From Flavobacterium sp. UBA6195 (GTDB taxonomy: Bacteria > Bacteroidota > Bacteroidia > Flavobacteriales > Flavobacteriaceae): a DNA stretch of 30,471 nucleotides. The translations under genes were made by a program, and so were the position numbers. Below the pieces are notes generated by a model. That model did not search any database. It saw only the letters and a program-made list of their open reading frames with translations, and was not told the origin of the DNA. This document shows, piece by piece, positions 14,186-22,627 of the stretch. Position 1 is the first letter of the stretch, and each line of letters starts with the position of its first letter. The DNA is taken from contig NZ_DITB01000014.1 of NCBI RefSeq assembly GCF_002422095.1, forward strand, positions 1-30,471, read 5' to 3'.

Positions 14186-15701
14186 CTTCAAGATTCTCCC
14201 TTTTATTTTAATTATCAGTTGTCTTAACTTCTTATTTTTTCATATTCCTTTTTTTAATTTCGTATTTGAAAATATCAATTACAAAAGCCTTAGTGGTTTT
14301 TTTGTGATAACGAGTTTGGTAGTACTCATGATATTGTTAAATGCTTTTGTGTTTTTTTTACTTTTATTTTTATCACAACGAATAGGGAAATTTATACTCG
14401 TATTATTCTTTTTATTTAATTCCATTGCTTTTTACTTCGTTTCAACCTATGGTATAATTATAGATGAGAGTATGATAGGTAATGTATTGAATACCAATTA
14501 TGAGGAGTCGAGCAGTTATTTTTCATTAAAATTGGTACTTTATCTTATTTTCTTGGGAGTTTTACCAAGTTATTTGATTGTTAAAAGTAAAATTGAAAGT
14601 GTATCACTAAAGCAGTTTTCGATACTATCATCGCTTACCTTATTGTCTGCCTTGTTTTTGGTTTTTGTTAATGCAAGTAATTGGTTATGGATTGATAAGA
14701 ATTCAAAAAAGTTAGGAGGATTAGCAATGCCTTGGTCGTATGTAGTAAATACGTCTCTTTTTTATATTCATCAACATAAAAAAAATGAGAAGGAAATTTT
14801 ACTTCCAGATGCAAAAATTAAGGATAATGAAAAAGCAATTGTAGTTTTAATCATTGGAGAATCGGCTCGAAGACAAAACTTTTCTTTATATGGTTACAGT
14901 AAAAACACAAATCCATTGTTGTCTAAAACTCAAAATTTATTCCATTTTGATGCCAATTCTAGTGCCACTTACACAACTGCAGGTGTAAAAAGTATTTTAG
15001 ATCACAAAGAGACAAATGATTTGTATGAAATTTTGCCTAATTACTTATATCGTAATGATGTAGAGGTGATTTGGCGAACTACCAACTGGGGGGAGCCCCC
15101 CGTTCACGTTAAAAATTATCAAAATAAGAAGTATTTACAAGCCAATTGTAAAGAAGACTACTGTGGTTATGACGAAGTTCTTTTAAATGGATTAAAAGAG
15201 CAGGTTTTAGCTAGTAAAAAGAATAAAATTTTAATTGTTTTGCATACTAGTACGAGTCATGGGCCTAGTTATTATAAGAAATATCCTGTACAATTTGAAC
15301 ATTTTACACCTGTTTGTAAAAGTGTAGAATTATCGAATTGCTCTAAAGTAGAACTTATTAATGCGTATGATAATTCGATTGTTTATACCGATTATATTTT
15401 ATATAAAACAATTGAATCATTAAAGCAATTGAATTCGTATAAAAGTACGATGCTTTTTGTTTCTGATCATGGAGAATCTTTAGGAGAAAATAACTTATAT
15501 ATGCATGGAATTCCTATGAGTATTGCTCCAAAAGAACAATATGAAATTCCATTTATAGTATGGGTTTCAGATGCAAGTAAAATGAAAGTGAAAAAGATGG
15601 ATAATTTGTCACAATACCACGTGTTTCATAGTGTCTTACATTTTTTAAATATTGAAAGTCCTATTTACAAGGAAGACATGAATATTTTTGAATACAAATA
15701 G
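14166..15701 (+). CDS. eptA: Lipid A phosphoethanolamine transferase (EptA-type)
   Basis: This protein has 511 residues from ATG 14166, chosen over an upstream TTG at 14142. Five membrane segments occupy about residues 10-170. A periplasmic alkaline-phosphatase-fold domain follows with metal and catalytic motifs of the EptA/YhjW family: VVLIIGESARRQNFSLYGY (about 227-244), the threonine-rich nucleophile region SSATYTTAG (about 265-273), LHTSTSHGPSYYKKYP and FVSDHGESLGENNLYMHG. Enzymes of this family move phosphoethanolamine from phosphatidylethanolamine to lipid A phosphate, lowering negative charge and raising resistance to cationic peptides such as polymyxin. The gene overlaps the PAP2 phosphatase gene, and a shared terminator separates it from convergent ribBA. 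Substrate is inferred from family. Confidence 0.8.
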   Translation: MFTLKNNFKILPFILIISCLNFLFFHIPFFNFVFENINYKSLSGFFVITSLVVLMILLNAFVFFLLLFLSQRIGKFILVLFFLFNSIAFYFVSTYGIIIDESMIGNVLNTNYEESSSYFSLKLVLYLIFLGVLPSYLIVKSKIESVSLKQFSILSSLTLLSALFLVFVNASNWLWIDKNSKKLGGLAMPWSYVVNTSLFYIHQHKKNEKEILLPDAKIKDNEKAIVVLIIGESARRQNFSLYGYSKNTNPLLSKTQNLFHFDANSSATYTTAGVKSILDHKETNDLYEILPNYLYRNDVEVIWRTTNWGEPPVHVKNYQNKKYLQANCKEDYCGYDEVLLNGLKEQVLASKKNKILIVLHTSTSHGPSYYKKYPVQFEHFTPVCKSVELSNCSKVELINAYDNSIVYTDYILYKTIESLKQLNSYKSTMLFVSDHGESLGENNLYMHGIPMSIAPKEQYEIPFIVWVSDASKMKVKKMDNLSQYHVFHSVLHFLNIESPIYKEDMNIFEYK

Positions 15702-15769
15702 AACTTTGAGTTGAAGAATCTTAATTCTTTGAACTTGAAAAAGTAAAATGGTTTTAGAATAGCTTTAAA

Positions 15770-15801
15770 AAAGCCCCAAAATACTAGTATTTTGGGGCTT
15801 T
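15770..15801. terminator. Bidirectional terminator between eptA and ribBA
   Basis: A 32-bp perfect palindrome (AAAGCCCCAAAATACT and its complement) has an A run on the left and T residues on the right, so it can terminate both convergent transcripts. Confidence 0.9.
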
Positions 15802-15804
15802 ATA

Positions 15805-16938
15805 TTAATAGTTTACGTAATCGGTGATTTCTAATCCGTAACCTATCATTCCTACTCGTTTGGTAGGAGCGGTGCTATTGGATAGTAATTCGATTTTGGT
15901 AATATCTAGATCGTGAAGGATTTGTGCTCCAATTCCAAAATCTTTGGAGTCCATTTTAATTTGAGGCGCACGCATTTCGCCTTGGCTTTGTAATACTTTT
16001 AATTCTGCGATACGATCTAATAACTCTAATGATTTAACCTCTTGATTGATAAAAACAATAGCTCCTTTTTCTACTTCGTTTATTTTACGGAAAATATCGT
16101 CTAATTTTTTATCAGTTGTATCAGTAAGCGTTCCTAAAATATCATTATTCACTTGAGTTGTATTGATGCGTGTTAAAACGGGTTCGCCTGCGTTCCAAGT
16201 TCCTTTTGTTAAAGCAATGTGTACTTGTTTGTTCGTTGTTTGCAAATAAGCACGCATTCTAAAATTCCCAAAGCGGGTTTGAATATCAAAATCTTCTTTC
16301 TTTTGAATTAAACTATCATGTTGCATGCGGTAGGCAACTAAATCTTCAATTGAAACCAATTTTAAATCGAACTTTTTTGCTACTTCAACTAGTTGAGGTA
16401 ATCGTGCCATTGTTCCATCTTCGTTCATGATTTCTACAATAACACCTGCAGGTTTAAATCCAGCTAGGCGAGCAAAATCGATAGCGGCTTCTGTGTGTCC
16501 GGTTCTTCTTAAAACACCTCCTTGCTTGGCAATTAGGGGAAAAATATGTCCGGGTCTAGCTAAGTCGAAAGGTTTGGTTTCTGGGTCAATTAATGCTTGA
16601 ATGGTTTTGGCTCTATCTGATGCCGAAATTCCTGTTGATACTCCATTTCCTTTTAGGTCAACAGAAACAGTAAAGGCGGTTTCCATGTGGTCAGTATTAT
16701 TACGCACCATGGCATGAAGGTCTAATTCTTTACAACGAGATTCGGTTAAAGGGGCGCAAATTAATCCTCTTCCGTGTGTTGCCATGAAATTAATCATTTC
16801 AGGAGTTACCTTTTCGGCAGCGGCAAGGAAGTCGCCTTCGTTTTCTCTATCTTCATCATCTACGACTATGATAACTTTTCCTTGACGGATGTCTTCGATA
16901 GCTTCTTCAATTGTGTTGAGTTGTATGTTTTTTGACAT
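15805..16938 (-). CDS. ribBA: RibBA: DHBP synthase with degenerate GTP cyclohydrolase II domain
   Basis: This is a 377-residue protein from ATG 16938. The frame extends to a TTG at 16956, which would overlap lptG. Residues 1-205 are 3,4-dihydroxy-2-butanone 4-phosphate synthase (riboflavin pathway, from ribulose 5-phosphate), with VVDDEDRENEGDF (25-37), RPGHIFPL (128-135) and RRTGHTEAAIDFARLAG. The second half has GTP cyclohydrolase II fold features such as DFGIGAQIL. The usual zinc-binding region with three Cys (C-x-TGD-x10-C-x-C type) reads TRINTTQVNNDILGTLTDTT, with no Cys at all. The GTP cyclohydrolase activity is therefore probably lost here and supplied by another gene. It follows lptG directly (4-bp gap), last in ftsK-lolA-lptG-ribBA. 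Confidence 0.9.
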   Translation of the reverse strand: MSKNIQLNTIEEAIEDIRQGKVIIVVDDEDRENEGDFLAAAEKVTPEMINFMATHGRGLICAPLTESRCKELDLHAMVRNNTDHMETAFTVSVDLKGNGVSTGISASDRAKTIQALIDPETKPFDLARPGHIFPLIAKQGGVLRRTGHTEAAIDFARLAGFKPAGVIVEIMNEDGTMARLPQLVEVAKKFDLKLVSIEDLVAYRMQHDSLIQKKEDFDIQTRFGNFRMRAYLQTTNKQVHIALTKGTWNAGEPVLTRINTTQVNNDILGTLTDTTDKKLDDIFRKINEVEKGAIVFINQEVKSLELLDRIAELKVLQSQGEMRAPQIKMDSKDFGIGAQILHDLDITKIELLSNSTAPTKRVGMIGYGLEITDYVNY

Positions 16939-16942
16939 GGGA

Positions 16943-18409
16943 TTAGTTGTTGTCAATGTTAGTTTGAGTTATTTTATTAAAAAGTTTTTTAAATGGCTCT
17001 GTTAACCAGTCAAAATTTATCATGATACCAATATCATTTGTAGCTCTATAAGTAAGTATTATAGCAAACGGTGTCATTAATATTGAAGCCAACCAAGCTC
17101 CTAAAAAAGGAGGAATACTATCTTGTTGGGCAACTTTACGACCAAAGGTGTTGATAAAATGGAAGGTTATAAAAATTAAAATTGCAAATACTATTGGAAG
17201 TCCTAGTCCCCCTTTACGAATGATGGCCCCTAGAGGTGCTCCTATGAAGAACATAAGCAAACAAGAATAAGCAATTACAAATTTTTCATGAATTGCCAAC
17301 CAATGATTATTAATGTTTTTTATTTTGTCTTCTAAGTCCGTTTTATTTGATTGTATGTTAAATTCTATACTTGCTACGTTACTTTTTGCCATTTCTATTA
17401 CTTGTTTTTTTTCTGAATCGGATAGAAGTGTCAAAATATCTTTTTTGTAATTTTCTTTAGTTGAATTTACACTCTTGTTGTTTTGAATAGTAGTTGTCTT
17501 TTTGTTAAAAATAACTTCATTTCTTAAGATTACATTTTTTGCATAAGATAAAACATCTTTGTTGTAGCTTTTTTGTAATGAATCTAAAGTGTAATTTAAC
17601 TCAAGAGCTGTAAGCATTTTTTCTGAGGTAATGTTTCCTTCTTCTATTTCAGAAGTATTCAGTTTAGTTAAATCAATATTGATTACATATTTTTTAAAAC
17701 TACTTTTTGCAAATGGAAGGCGTTTGCGTTCATTGTAATTTTTGGGATGTATATCTTCATAATAATACCCATCGTATAACTCTAATTGTAAATAGTTTGA
17801 ATCGTCTTCACTGGTTAAAATTCCTCTTTTTGCTTTTATGATGGTATTGGCACCTAATCCCATGTTGTTGTTTTTAACGTGCATGGTAACCCCTTCTAAA
17901 AACTCACCATTATCGCCTGATTTTTTATCTACCTTAATGTTTGAAGTGCCAATGGTATTGAATTGTCCTTCGGCAATAGCCATTGCTGGTTTTTGTTGTA
18001 CTATATTTTTACGAAGATTTATAAAACGAAATTGCGCATCAGGAATTACATTATTCGCAAAAAAGAACGATACAAAAGACAAAATTCCAATAGTGATTGT
18101 TAGCATTTTCATTGCACGTTGTAGAGAAATACCAGAAGATTTCATAGCAGCAAACTCATAATTTTCTGCAAAACTACCAAAGGTCATAATAGATGCTAAT
18201 AAAACCGAAAGGGGCAATACAAGAGGAACAATTGTAGGCGCATAAAACGATAAGAATTTGATGATGGTAAAGAAGTCTAAATCTTTTCCTGCTAATTCAG
18301 CGATGAATAGCCAAATTCCTTGAAGAACGAATATAAAAAACAAGATTACAAATACCGAAGTAAATGTAATCATGAAGGATTTAATAATGTATTTGTCTAA
18401 GATTTTCAC
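16943..18409 (-). CDS. lptG: LptG/LptF (YjgP/YjgQ) lipopolysaccharide export permease
   Basis: This 488-residue inner-membrane protein begins MKILDKYIIKSFMITF from a GTG start. Three membrane helices sit in the N-terminal 120 residues (FVILFFIFVLQGIWLFI, APTIVPLVLPLSVLLASIMTFGSF, MLTITIGILSFVSFFFANNVIP) and three in the C-terminal 110. Between them is a periplasmic jelly-roll domain (about 130-370). NYEFAAMKSSGISLQRAM is the conserved coupling-helix region. It would form the transmembrane part of the LptB2FG ABC transporter that extracts LPS toward the Lpt bridge. The periplasmic part is longer than in E. coli LptG (360 residues in total), as is usual for Bacteroidota. LptF and LptG cannot be told apart from this sequence alone. 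It starts 10 bp after lolA. Confidence 0.8.
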   Translation of the reverse strand: MKILDKYIIKSFMITFTSVFVILFFIFVLQGIWLFIAELAGKDLDFFTIIKFLSFYAPTIVPLVLPLSVLLASIMTFGSFAENYEFAAMKSSGISLQRAMKMLTITIGILSFVSFFFANNVIPDAQFRFINLRKNIVQQKPAMAIAEGQFNTIGTSNIKVDKKSGDNGEFLEGVTMHVKNNNMGLGANTIIKAKRGILTSEDDSNYLQLELYDGYYYEDIHPKNYNERKRLPFAKSSFKKYVINIDLTKLNTSEIEEGNITSEKMLTALELNYTLDSLQKSYNKDVLSYAKNVILRNEVIFNKKTTTIQNNKSVNSTKENYKKDILTLLSDSEKKQVIEMAKSNVASIEFNIQSNKTDLEDKIKNINNHWLAIHEKFVIAYSCLLMFFIGAPLGAIIRKGGLGLPIVFAILIFITFHFINTFGRKVAQQDSIPPFLGAWLASILMTPFAIILTYRATNDIGIMINFDWLTEPFKKLFNKITQTNIDNN

Positions 18410-18419
18410 CCGTACGAAA

Positions 18420-19064
18420 TTAGTCTAATTTATTGATGTAATAATTAGGATATTTTGATTTGGTAAAGGTAAAATGATTTTTTGATAATGGTTGATTTGT
18501 TTTAAAAGAATTAACAGTTAAAGTAGTTTTTGTGCCATTTTTTCCCACTTCGATTACTGTGTAAATGTGTTTCGTTTGTACATCAATCCCCACTAAAATT
18601 TCTTTTCTTTGATCTTTACTGCTGTTAGGAGTTAATTTGATGTACTGAATCTTTCTTCCTTTTACGTTCTGAAGAATATCCCAATTGTACTTGTATCCTG
18701 TATTAAAGAACGTTAGCATTTTGTTCGGTGTAATGGCATTATCATCATTAGCATCAAAGTTTGCAACGGTTATTTCCTCGTCCTCTGGTACTATTGTATA
18801 GACTTTTTTTCCATCGAAAATCTTAGTTACCCCCATGAAATTTAGATTGTATAAATTTCCCTGTAGCGCTACATTACCTTTACTTTCTTGGTTGATATTT
18901 TCTTTAGGATTATTTAAAGTATATTTAAAGTCAATCACAATATTATTATACGATTTTATTTTTGTCGAAACTTCATCTAGTAACTCTTTCGCTTTTTTAG
19001 CATCTTGAGCTTGAAGAGAAAAACCGATAAAAAGAGCAATCGCAATTTGTAAAAAACGTGTCAT
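18420..19064 (-). CDS. lolA: LolA-family outer-membrane lipoprotein carrier protein
   Basis: This is a 214-residue periplasmic protein from ATG 19064, giving the clean signal peptide MTRFLQIAIALFIGFSLQAQ and no overlap with ftsK. An in-frame ATG at 19088 would add eight residues and overlap ftsK by 14 bp. The mature part matches LolA-type carriers: an amphipathic helix (KKAKELLDEVSTKIKSYNNIVIDFKY), then a run of antiparallel strands (GNVALQGNLYNLNFMGVTKIFDGKKVYTIVPEDEEITV) and the end SKYPNYYINKLD. Such carriers move lipoproteins from LolCDE to the outer membrane. The genes around it (ftsK before, lptG after) are envelope or division genes. Confidence 0.8.
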   Translation of the reverse strand: MTRFLQIAIALFIGFSLQAQDAKKAKELLDEVSTKIKSYNNIVIDFKYTLNNPKENINQESKGNVALQGNLYNLNFMGVTKIFDGKKVYTIVPEDEEITVANFDANDDNAITPNKMLTFFNTGYKYNWDILQNVKGRKIQYIKLTPNSSKDQRKEILVGIDVQTKHIYTVIEVGKNGTKTTLTVNSFKTNQPLSKNHFTFTKSKYPNYYINKLD

Positions 19065-19074
19065 TTTAAAATTA

Positions 19075-21591
19075 TTAGTTTTGTTCATTATTTAAAAAGT
19101 GTTCCAAGGCAATTAAATCTGGTATTAAAACGGAACGGGCTTTACTACCTTCAAAAGGACCTACAATACCAGCAGCTTCTAATTGGTCAATTAAACGACC
19201 GGCTCTATTGTAACCTAATTTTAGTTTACGTTGAATTAAAGAGGCACTTCCTTGTTGGGCAGTTACAATAACTTCTGCAGCTTCTCTAAACAAAGAATCT
19301 CTTTCGGATATGTCAATATCAAGTTTTATGCCACTTTCTTCCCCAACATACTCTGGAAGTAAATACGCTTCTGGATAGGCTTTTTGAGAACCAATAAAAT
19401 CACAAATTTTATCCACTTCAGGTGTATCAACAAAAGCACATTGTACACGTGTAATGTCATTTCCTTGAGTGTATAATAAATCACCACGACCAATTAATTG
19501 ATCAGCACCTTGGCTGTCTAAAATAGTTCTAGAGTCAATTTTTGAAGTTACACGAAAGGCTATACGAGCTGGAAAATTCGCCTTAATAATTCCTGTAATT
19601 ACATTTACCGATGGACGTTGAGTAGCAATAATTAAGTGAATTCCAATGGCACGCGCTAACTGAGCTAAACGAGCGATTGGTGTTTCTACTTCTTTACCTG
19701 CAGTCATAATTAAATCGGCAAACTCGTCCACTACTAATACTATGTAAGGTAAAAAGCGGTGTCCGTTTTCAGGATTTAGTTTGCGGTTTCTGAATTTCTC
19801 GTTGTATTCTTTAATGTTACGCACCATCGCATCTTTTAATAACGAATAACGGTTGTCCATTTCAATACACAACGAGTTTAACGTGTTGATTACTTTTGTA
19901 TTGTCTGTAATAATAGCATCGCCACCATCAGGAAGTTTTGCTAAATAATGACGTTCTATTTTATTGAATAAAGTTAATTCTACCTTTTTTGGGTCTACCA
20001 GAACGAATTTTACTTCGGCTGGATGTTTTTTGTATAATAATGAAGTTAACACCGCATTTAATCCTACCGATTTTCCTTGACCTGTAGCACCAGCCATCAA
20101 TAAGTGAGGCATTTTGGCTAAATCAACTACAAAAGTTTCATTAGAAATGGTTTTACCTAATGCGATTGGTAATTCCATTTCGGCAGTTTGGAATTTCGGT
20201 GAAGCAATAACGCTTTTCATCGAAACCATCGTAGGATTGTTATTTGGCACTTCAATACCAATAGTTCCTTTTCCTGGAATTGGCGCAATAATACGAATTC
20301 CTAAAGCCGCTAACGACAAGGCAATATCGTCTTCTAGGTTTTTAATTTTTGAGATACGAATACCAGCATCTGGTACAATTTCGTACAAAGTTACGGTTGG
20401 CCCAACAGTAGCTTTGATTTGTGAAATTCCGATGCTGTAATTTTTTAAGGTATCAACAATTTTATTTTTGTTTTCTTCTAATTCGGCTTGGTTGATGGTA
20501 ATACCTCCAGAAGAATATTCTTTTAATAAATCGATAGGAGGGAATTGGTAATTAGATAATTCTAATGTTGGGTCGAATAATCCGAAATCTTGAACCAATT
20601 TAGCAGCTAAGTTTTCTTCCACTACTTCTTCTTCAGCAACTTTTTCGATTACAAAAGCATCTTCGTTAACAAATTCTTCTTGAGGAATGCTTCTATCCTC
20701 GATAGAGAAATTGTGTTCTTCAGGTGTTTCTACCTTTGGTTTTGGGTCTAAAGTTAATTCTGATGCTGTTGCAATTGTTGGTTTTAAAGCCTCTTTATTG
20801 ATTTCGAAATTTGAAGGATACGTTTTCAATTCAAAATTCCCCATTTCTTCTTCGTCCTCTGTTAAGATAAAATCTTCTTTAGAAGGAGTTGTCAAAGGTA
20901 AATCAGTGTTGATTTCATCATCTTCATTCGCTTCTGCTTCTTGATTTACAGGAATTATTGTATTTACAGCAGCAATTTCTTCATTTAATTCGGATTGTGG
21001 TTTTTCAAAGACTTTAGTAAAACTCTCTGGAGACATCTTAATTTTGAAAACTAAAAATAAAACAATTCCAAACAATAGTACAAGCAGTGTTCCTGTTTTA
21101 CCGATATAATCTTGTATGAAAAGATTCATTTCAAACCCTACAACACCTCCTAGTTGCGGAATATACTCCCATAGAAATCCAAATATGATAGATAGGAAAA
21201 TGATGAGATAAAAATCCCAGAAAAAGCTTCTCTTTAATTTTCCTAAGGGCATATCTAAAACAAGATAAGCTCCGGTTAAGAAAAAAGTACGAATGAAAAT
21301 AAAAGAGGCAATACCGAACCCTTCGTACATAAAAAAATGACCTAGATAAGCTCCAAATTTACCAAGCCAGTTTTCGGCTTTTGCATTTCGATTGCTTAAT
21401 TCGGATACGATGTTTTGATCATTAAATCCTGTAACGAAATATGAAATGAACGATAGTAATAGTGCTATCGAGAAAAATAGAAGTGCTATTCCAAAAATAA
21501 ATTTTTGTTGTCTGCTAAGTCCCCAAGAAAATTTTTTCTTGGTTTCTGAACTTACACTATTATCGGAGTCTTTGCTAGTTTTTTTGGTCAT
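19075..21591 (-). CDS. ftsK: FtsK/SpoIIIE DNA translocase
   Basis: This is an 838-residue protein. Four membrane helices lie at about 30-53, 92-112, 126-141 and 165-185, followed by an acidic linker (190-330) and the motor. The motor has Walker A GATGQGKSVG (501-510), Walker B YIVLVVDEFADLI (616-628), RLAQLARAIGIHLIIATQRPS and SRTILDSQGADQLIGRGDLL. The C-terminal winged-helix gamma domain (RKLKLGYNRAGRLIDQLEAAGIVGP) reads KOPS-type sequences. It pumps chromosome ends at the septum and brings dif sites together for XerCD. Length is normal for Bacteroidota and shorter than E. coli FtsK because the linker is short. A TACTTTTG promoter box lies 20 bp upstream; lolA, lptG and ribBA follow with almost no gaps. 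Confidence 0.95.
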   Translation of the reverse strand: MTKKTSKDSDNSVSSETKKKFSWGLSRQQKFIFGIALLFFSIALLLSFISYFVTGFNDQNIVSELSNRNAKAENWLGKFGAYLGHFFMYEGFGIASFIFIRTFFLTGAYLVLDMPLGKLKRSFFWDFYLIIFLSIIFGFLWEYIPQLGGVVGFEMNLFIQDYIGKTGTLLVLLFGIVLFLVFKIKMSPESFTKVFEKPQSELNEEIAAVNTIIPVNQEAEANEDDEINTDLPLTTPSKEDFILTEDEEEMGNFELKTYPSNFEINKEALKPTIATASELTLDPKPKVETPEEHNFSIEDRSIPQEEFVNEDAFVIEKVAEEEVVEENLAAKLVQDFGLFDPTLELSNYQFPPIDLLKEYSSGGITINQAELEENKNKIVDTLKNYSIGISQIKATVGPTVTLYEIVPDAGIRISKIKNLEDDIALSLAALGIRIIAPIPGKGTIGIEVPNNNPTMVSMKSVIASPKFQTAEMELPIALGKTISNETFVVDLAKMPHLLMAGATGQGKSVGLNAVLTSLLYKKHPAEVKFVLVDPKKVELTLFNKIERHYLAKLPDGGDAIITDNTKVINTLNSLCIEMDNRYSLLKDAMVRNIKEYNEKFRNRKLNPENGHRFLPYIVLVVDEFADLIMTAGKEVETPIARLAQLARAIGIHLIIATQRPSVNVITGIIKANFPARIAFRVTSKIDSRTILDSQGADQLIGRGDLLYTQGNDITRVQCAFVDTPEVDKICDFIGSQKAYPEAYLLPEYVGEESGIKLDIDISERDSLFREAAEVIVTAQQGSASLIQRKLKLGYNRAGRLIDQLEAAGIVGPFEGSKARSVLIPDLIALEHFLNNEQN

Positions 21592-21610
21592 GTAAACGCA
21601 ACAATTTTTA

Positions 21611-21618
21611 CAAAAGTA
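21611..21618 (-). promoter_or_regulatory. -7 promoter box of ftsK
   Basis: TACTTTTG on the minus strand (plus-strand CAAAAGTA) fits TAnnTTTG exactly and lies 20 bp before the ftsK ATG, so the predicted leader is very short. No clear -33 TTG is seen. Confidence 0.5.
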
Positions 21619-21624
21619 GCGAAA

Positions 21625-21999
21625 TTAAAACAAATATGGAAAATAAATAATGCAGCCAATAGCTATAGCAGTTAAGGCAGCAAAAAATACAGCACCAGCG
21701 GCTATATCTTTAATAAATCCAATGCGTTCATGAAAATCAGGATGGACGAAATCGGCTATTTTTTCAACAGCGGTATTAAGACCTTCAATTCCTAAGACTA
21801 AACCAAATACTAGGATTTGCATCATCCATTCAAAACGGTTAATACCTACATAGAAACCAGCAAATGTCATTAGTACCGCTAATGATGATTGCACCATTAC
21901 GCTGTGTTCTGTAGTAATTAATTTTATTGCGCCTTTAACGGCAAATCCAATACTTTTTAATCTTCCTGTGAAAAGGGTTTCGTCTTTTTCGAATTTCAT
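21625..21999 (-). CDS. dgkA: Diacylglycerol kinase family membrane protein (DgkA-like)
   Basis: This is a 124-residue protein from ATG 21999; the frame is open to a TTG at 22014. It has the DgkA layout: an amphipathic N-terminus (RLKSIGFAVKGAIKLITTEHSVMVQSS) and three membrane helices (LAVLMTFAGFYVGI, WMMQILVFGLVLGIEGLNTAVE, AAGAVFFAALTAIAIGCIIYF). It carries the active-site motif GIEGLNTAVEKIADFVHPDF and KDIAAGAVF. In Bacteroidota this family may phosphorylate undecaprenol rather than diacylglycerol; the sequence does not decide which. It lies after the tpx terminator and upstream of ftsK, whose promoter box is in the gap between them. Confidence 0.85.
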   Translation of the reverse strand: MKFEKDETLFTGRLKSIGFAVKGAIKLITTEHSVMVQSSLAVLMTFAGFYVGINRFEWMMQILVFGLVLGIEGLNTAVEKIADFVHPDFHERIGFIKDIAAGAVFFAALTAIAIGCIIYFPYLF

Positions 22000-22024
22000 C
22001 TTACTTGTTTTCAATTTAATAAAA

Positions 22025-22057
22025 TAGACCTAAAGAAGTAAATTTTCTTTAGGTCTA
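22025..22057 (-). terminator. Rho-independent terminator of tpx
   Basis: TAGACCTAAAGAA (22025-22037) pairs perfectly with TTCTTTAGGTCTA (22045-22057) around a 7-base loop, 8 bp after the tpx stop. The following T tract on the minus strand is weak. Confidence 0.75.
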
Positions 22058-22065
22058 AATGTAAT

Positions 22066-22563
22066 TTATAATACTGCTAAAGCCGCTTCGTAATTAGGCT
22101 CGTCTGCAATTTCTTTAACTTGTTCGGTGTGTAAAATAGTTCCATTTTCGTCTAAAACGATTACTACACGAGAATGCAAACCTGCTAAAGGTCCGTCTGT
22201 AATTTCTAAACCATAGTTTTTACCAAAATTTCCATCTTTAAAATCGGAAAGGTTGATTACGTTTTCTAATTCTTCGGCTCCACAAAAACGTTTTTGAGCA
22301 AATGGTAAATCTCTAGAAATACATAACACTTTAGTATTAGCTAAAGCACTTGCTTTTTCATTGAATTTTCTAACTGATGCAGCACAAGTTCCCGTATCTA
22401 CACTTGGAAAAATGTTTAATACTACTTTAGAACCAGCGAAATCTGCTAAAGATGCTGAGCCTAAATCAGTTTTTACTAAATTAAAATCAGTAGCTTTTGA
22501 ACCTACTGCTGGCAATTCGCCATTTGTGTGAACTGGATTTCCTCCTAATGTAATTGATGCCAT
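22066..22563 (-). CDS. tpx: Thiol peroxidase (Tpx, atypical 2-Cys peroxiredoxin)
   Basis: This 165-residue protein matches Tpx in length. It starts MASITLGGNPVHTNGELP. The peroxidatic cysteine is C60 in PSVDTGTCAASVRKFN, with the active-site Thr and Arg in place, and the resolving cysteine is C94 in KRFCGAEELENV. It reduces hydrogen peroxide and organic peroxides in the cell using thioredoxin. It has its own promoter box (22586-22593) and terminator, so it is probably transcribed alone. Confidence 0.95.
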   Translation of the reverse strand: MASITLGGNPVHTNGELPAVGSKATDFNLVKTDLGSASLADFAGSKVVLNIFPSVDTGTCAASVRKFNEKASALANTKVLCISRDLPFAQKRFCGAEELENVINLSDFKDGNFGKNYGLEITDGPLAGLHSRVVIVLDENGTILHTEQVKEIADEPNYEAALAVL

Positions 22564-22585
22564 AGCTTTTTATTTTTTTGAATTG

Positions 22586-22593
22586 CAAAAGTA
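22586..22593 (-). promoter_or_regulatory. -7 promoter box of tpx
   Basis: TACTTTTG on the minus strand fits TAnnTTTG exactly and lies 22 bp before the tpx ATG. The same octamer precedes ftsK and the BatA-like gene at similar distances. Confidence 0.5.
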
Positions 22594-22627
22594 ACGAATA
22601 ATTGGTTAAAGTTTATCTAACGATTAC

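Noticed and set aside
20114..20440. Plus-strand frames inside ftsK
   Set aside because: They are antisense to a well-supported FtsK motor domain and have no features of their own.
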